From: a virus
Length of the DNA stretch: 38,134 nucleotides
Reading direction: 5' to 3' (one strand)
IMG/VR virus record: IMGVR_UViG_3300008050_000009
Coordinates: 1 to 38,134 of that record
Part shown: positions 36,144 to 38,134 of the stretch, piece by piece
Position numbering within the stretch: position 1 is the stretch's first letter
How the letters are laid out: the number at the start of each line of letters is the position of its first letter
Translations under genes and position numbers: made by a program
Notes under the pieces: model-generated
Told to the model about the DNA's origin: nothing
Database searches by the model: none
The model's input: the letters and a program-made list of their open reading frames with translations, nothing else

Positions 36144-36842
36144 ATGAAACCTCACTGTATAGCGTACTCACACATGACAAAAGACGTGGAGTTTGTAGAA
36201 TCCCAAGAGGAATGGAGGGGTAAATGGGATAAAGATGTGATATGGTACGACATAGAATGGCACGAATCACTCAAACTAATACCACTAAACAAACTAAGAG
36301 TAGCAGTTAATCTAGCTATGACCACATGGGACCTAGAGATACCTGTAAAGTATAAACCTGTATGGATGGCAAGAGAACACCATGAACCAGACATAACTAT
36401 AAGATTTGATAATAGAGAGAATGATGATTATTTCAGAAACGCAAAGAGTGTACTAGCCTATGCTTATCTTCCAGGACAGGGTAGTGTATCAGGTAAGATA
36501 GTGTTCTGTGCTGATTTTATCTGGACTACAGATGGTGGACACATCAAAGGAAGTGACGCAATAGAGAAAGGTGTACTAGAGAGAGCATATCCAGACAGTA
36601 AATACAAGACATATAATGTAACTCATGTACTAATACACGAACTTGGACACTCATTAGGATTAAGACACGATACAGACGACAACAGCACAGACGTAATGGA
36701 CCCATATTACAAAGGTACAACATTAGATTTATCCCCAAGAGACATATACAGAATCAGATTAAAATACGGAGTAAGAGTATTCAAACAATGGTCGCACTAT
36801 GCAATACTAAAGAGATGGCTGAAGAACAGAATAAGACGTTAA
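36144..36842 (+). CDS. Matrixin-type (metzincin) zinc metalloprotease, 232 aa
   Basis: The full metzincin signature is present: HELGHSLGLRHD (H165, E166, H169, H175 as zinc ligands and catalytic Glu) and the Met-turn DVMDPYY (M185). Upstream is the matrixin strand order, with NLAMTTWDLEI, ITIRFD and LAYAYLPG...GKIVFCADFIW, close to the calcium/edge-strand region of MMPs. Neither a signal peptide nor a propeptide with cysteine switch is visible, so it would accumulate inside the cell or in the virion. A basic C-terminal helix (LKRWLKNRIRR) may bind membrane. With the holin-like gene 36 nt upstream, the simplest reading is an endolysin equivalent that degrades the protein S-layer of the host; a virion entry protease is the alternative. 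Confidence 0.85.
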   Translation: MKPHCIAYSHMTKDVEFVESQEEWRGKWDKDVIWYDIEWHESLKLIPLNKLRVAVNLAMTTWDLEIPVKYKPVWMAREHHEPDITIRFDNRENDDYFRNAKSVLAYAYLPGQGSVSGKIVFCADFIWTTDGGHIKGSDAIEKGVLERAYPDSKYKTYNVTHVLIHELGHSLGLRHDTDDNSTDVMDPYYKGTTLDLSPRDIYRIRLKYGVRVFKQWSHYAILKRWLKNRIRR

Positions 36843-37027
36843 GATTATTCACAGAAGATGAAGTCTGGAAGTTAGTAACAAAAGCCATCACTAGAACACT
36901 ATATGACTGTATAGCAACCCACGAAGCACACCAACAAGAAGTAATAGAAGTAGAATGGCTCAGAGACTATGCAGATATGATAGCAGTAACATTCCCAAGA
37001 ATCCAAGACGACGACAACCTTAAATAG
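36815..37027 (+). CDS. Hypothetical protein, 70 aa
   Basis: ATG 36815 (MAEEQNKTLRLF) is preferred; an in-frame ATG at 36788 would lengthen the overlap with the matrixin gene from 28 to 55 nt. Helical and charged, with aromatic patches (EDEVWKLVTKAITRTLYD). Unrecognised. Confidence 0.55.
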   Translation: MAEEQNKTLRLFTEDEVWKLVTKAITRTLYDCIATHEAHQQEVIEVEWLRDYADMIAVTFPRIQDDDNLK

Positions 37028-37047
37028 TAATGATTCTCGATTAATAC

Positions 37048-37173
37048 ATGGTCACACTAGACATAACTAAAACATATTTTGATTTATGTGACGCTACCTA
37101 TGAGAATTGGAAAGCATACTCTAGTCATATAATCACTACAATGTTACCCTATTGGGAATCCCTACGAAAGTAG
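37048..37173 (+). CDS. Hypothetical microprotein, 41 aa
   Basis: ATG 37048, stop TAG 37171. The product is Tyr/Thr/Trp-rich (TYFDLCDATYENWKAYSSHI). The gene's end is folded into a terminator hairpin. Function unknown. Confidence 0.45.
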   Translation: MVTLDITKTYFDLCDATYENWKAYSSHIITTMLPYWESLRK

Positions 37174-37185
37174 GATAATTTTTTT
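37161..37185 (+). terminator. Hairpin terminator with GAAA tetraloop
   Basis: CCTAC (37161-37165) pairs with GTAGG (37170-37174) around a GAAA (GNRA) loop, followed by T7 at 37179-37185. This is the cleanest intrinsic-type terminator in the window and closes the lysis operon. Confidence 0.7.
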
Positions 37186-37227
37186 ATTAATTACTATTAG
37201 TCATGATTACGACTATAAAATAGAATC

Positions 37228-37479
37228 TTGAATGATAGTTGGACTAATCTAAACAGTGATGGAAGAAGATTAGAGAGAATTATTAAGCTATGTGAGACTA
37301 ACATTGGTACACATCTAAAGAGTAATAACCATGACCTAGCACTTGCATATATAGACAGATTAGTAAGAGCAACTACACAGAAATCTCATGTGGTGGACCT
37401 TGTACTTGGTATTAGTCATTTAAGAAAGATGGCAGAGAAGAAATTAGACCAACCAAAGGTGTATCTACCTGGAAGATAA
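37228..37479 (+). CDS. Terminase small subunit candidate, 83 aa
   Basis: TTG start (37228). Helical protein directly before terL, the usual place of the small subunit that binds the packaging site. Regions: DGRRLERIIKLCETNIGTHL, then HDLALAYIDRLVRATTQK and GISHLRKMAEKKLDQP, which look like helices able to oligomerise; no classic HTH motif was seen. It is shorter than most small subunits. The 3' end (TAA 37477) lies just before the problematic start of terL. A TATA-like sequence (ACTATAAAAT, 37212) is only about 12 nt before the TTG, so the promoter is unclear. Confidence 0.5.
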   Translation: MNDSWTNLNSDGRRLERIIKLCETNIGTHLKSNNHDLALAYIDRLVRATTQKSHVVDLVLGISHLRKMAEKKLDQPKVYLPGR

Positions 37480-37489
37480 TTTTTATAAT

Positions 37490-38134
37490 GATTATAAGAT
37501 ACTAAAGAAACTTATTCCAATAGATGAAGATGAAATATCTATCAACTTTCCACAGTATAGAGGACTCACATTTAGAGAGTTCTGGGAAGCACTACCAAAC
37601 AAACTAGAATACTTTGATTATGAGGAAGAACTTACAAATATACTAGAGAATAATAAAAAACTATGGGTAAAGAAGGCAACAGGATTAGGTGTCACTGAAT
37701 GGATTATCAGATGGATAGCATGGAACTGTCTCAAAGATGATGTATGGAAGAACTCACAAGTAGACGTGTCTGTAGTAATCATCACAGGTGCAAATCAGGA
37801 CCTAACTAACAAAGTAGTCGGTAGAATCAAAACTCTATTCAATACAGAGTTCAAGACTAAAGAATCAGTAGTCATATTGAATGGCTGTAGAATAGAGGGA
37901 TTTCCTACTAATCACTTGAGTCCTGCCAGAGGTCTAAATCCTAAAGTAGTCATGTTAGATGAAGCAGATTTCTTCCCTACTCGTTATCAAGATGAGGCAC
38001 GGACTGTAGCCGAGAGATACATACCAAAGACTAATCCACATATACTCATGATAAGTACACCTAATCTTCCTGGTGGATTATTCGAGAGAATGGAAGATGA
38101 GAAAGATAATGGCTATATAATGAAGCAGATGGAC
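37490..38134 (+). CDS. terL: Terminase large subunit, N-terminal part (ATPase), start unclear
   Basis: The frame is open from 37448 and continues through the window end into 1-813. It carries the packaging ATPase motifs: Walker A-like KKATGLGVTEW (about 37670-37700) and Walker B VVMLDEADFF (about 37946-37975), with GRIKTLFN between, as in phage TerL. No ATG, GTG or TTG exists in frame before the Walker A region. The sequence DYKILKKLIPIDEDE (from 37490) looks like a natural N-terminus and follows an ATG at 37488 that is out of frame by one base. The best explanations are a lost base at the ATG (assembly error or mutation), a +1 frameshift from the upstream gene, or a non-standard start. Cut by the window end. 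Confidence 0.9.
38012..38134. repeat. Right copy of 123-bp terminal direct repeat
   Basis: Identical to 1-123, in the same frame of the terminase gene; marks closure of the circular map. Confidence 0.95.

Noticed and set aside
1-38134. tRNA genes, CRISPR arrays, integrase, transposase, DNA polymerase
   Set aside because: Looked for on both strands and not seen; no cloverleaf-like stretch ending in CCA, no regularly spaced repeats and no matching motifs.

Overview
The window looks like one complete genome of a head-tailed (Caudoviricetes-type) archaeal virus. The last 123 bases (38012-38134) repeat the first 123 exactly and lie inside the terminase gene, so the molecule closes into a circle of 38,011 bp. 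The archaeal assignment rests on three things: an MCM-type replicative helicase, many TATA boxes placed about 25-30 nt upstream of leaderless start codons, and very weak use of Shine-Dalgarno sites. The low G+C (about one third by eye) and heavy AGA arginine use would fit a mesophilic, AT-rich archaeon such as an ammonia-oxidising Nitrososphaerota (Thaumarchaeota). The host cannot be proved from sequence alone. No integrase, DNA polymerase, RNA polymerase, tRNA or CRISPR array was seen.

All genes but one read rightward, in tightly overlapping operons (ATGA, TTGA and TAATG junctions). Layout: terminase large subunit (37490 through the junction to 813); a string of tiny genes (874-2166); head module (2201-9913: Ig-like protein, portal, coiled-coil/TM protein, HK97-type capsid protease with a probable -1 frameshift extension carrying a zinc metallopeptidase, KTSC protein, major capsid protein, membrane-anchored protein, connector candidate); adhesion and fibre genes (9941-17946); tail module (17946-25289, interrupted by a cassette of zinc-ribbon genes at 18824-19890); small zinc-finger genes and a possible HNH nuclease (25320-27542); replication and nucleic-acid module (27565-31258: MCM helicase, Vsr/DUF559-like nuclease candidate, calcineurin-like phosphoesterase); more small genes (31251-32970); two DNA methyltransferases (32961-34744); a divergent regulatory region with the only minus-strand gene (34741-34947) and an HTH-like regulator (34948); a probable lysis cassette (two-TM holin-like protein and a matrixin metalloprotease, 35932-36842); and a terminase small subunit candidate (37228).

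The most interesting points are: (1) a canonical A AAA AAC slippery site that would fuse the capsid protease to a 400-residue extension with an HEIGH zincin motif; (2) near absence of the palindrome GATC (7 sites found by eye, 5 of them in the adhesion and fibre genes); (3) a matrixin protease next to a holin-like protein, a logical S-layer lysis system; (4) about 25 tiny Cys-pair (zinc-ribbon) proteins, many under 60 residues; (5) two 28-bp elements sharing a 14-bp perfect palindrome, one touching the MCM start; (6) a terminase large subunit reading frame without a usable start codon; and (7) a compact structured element between the portal and protease genes.
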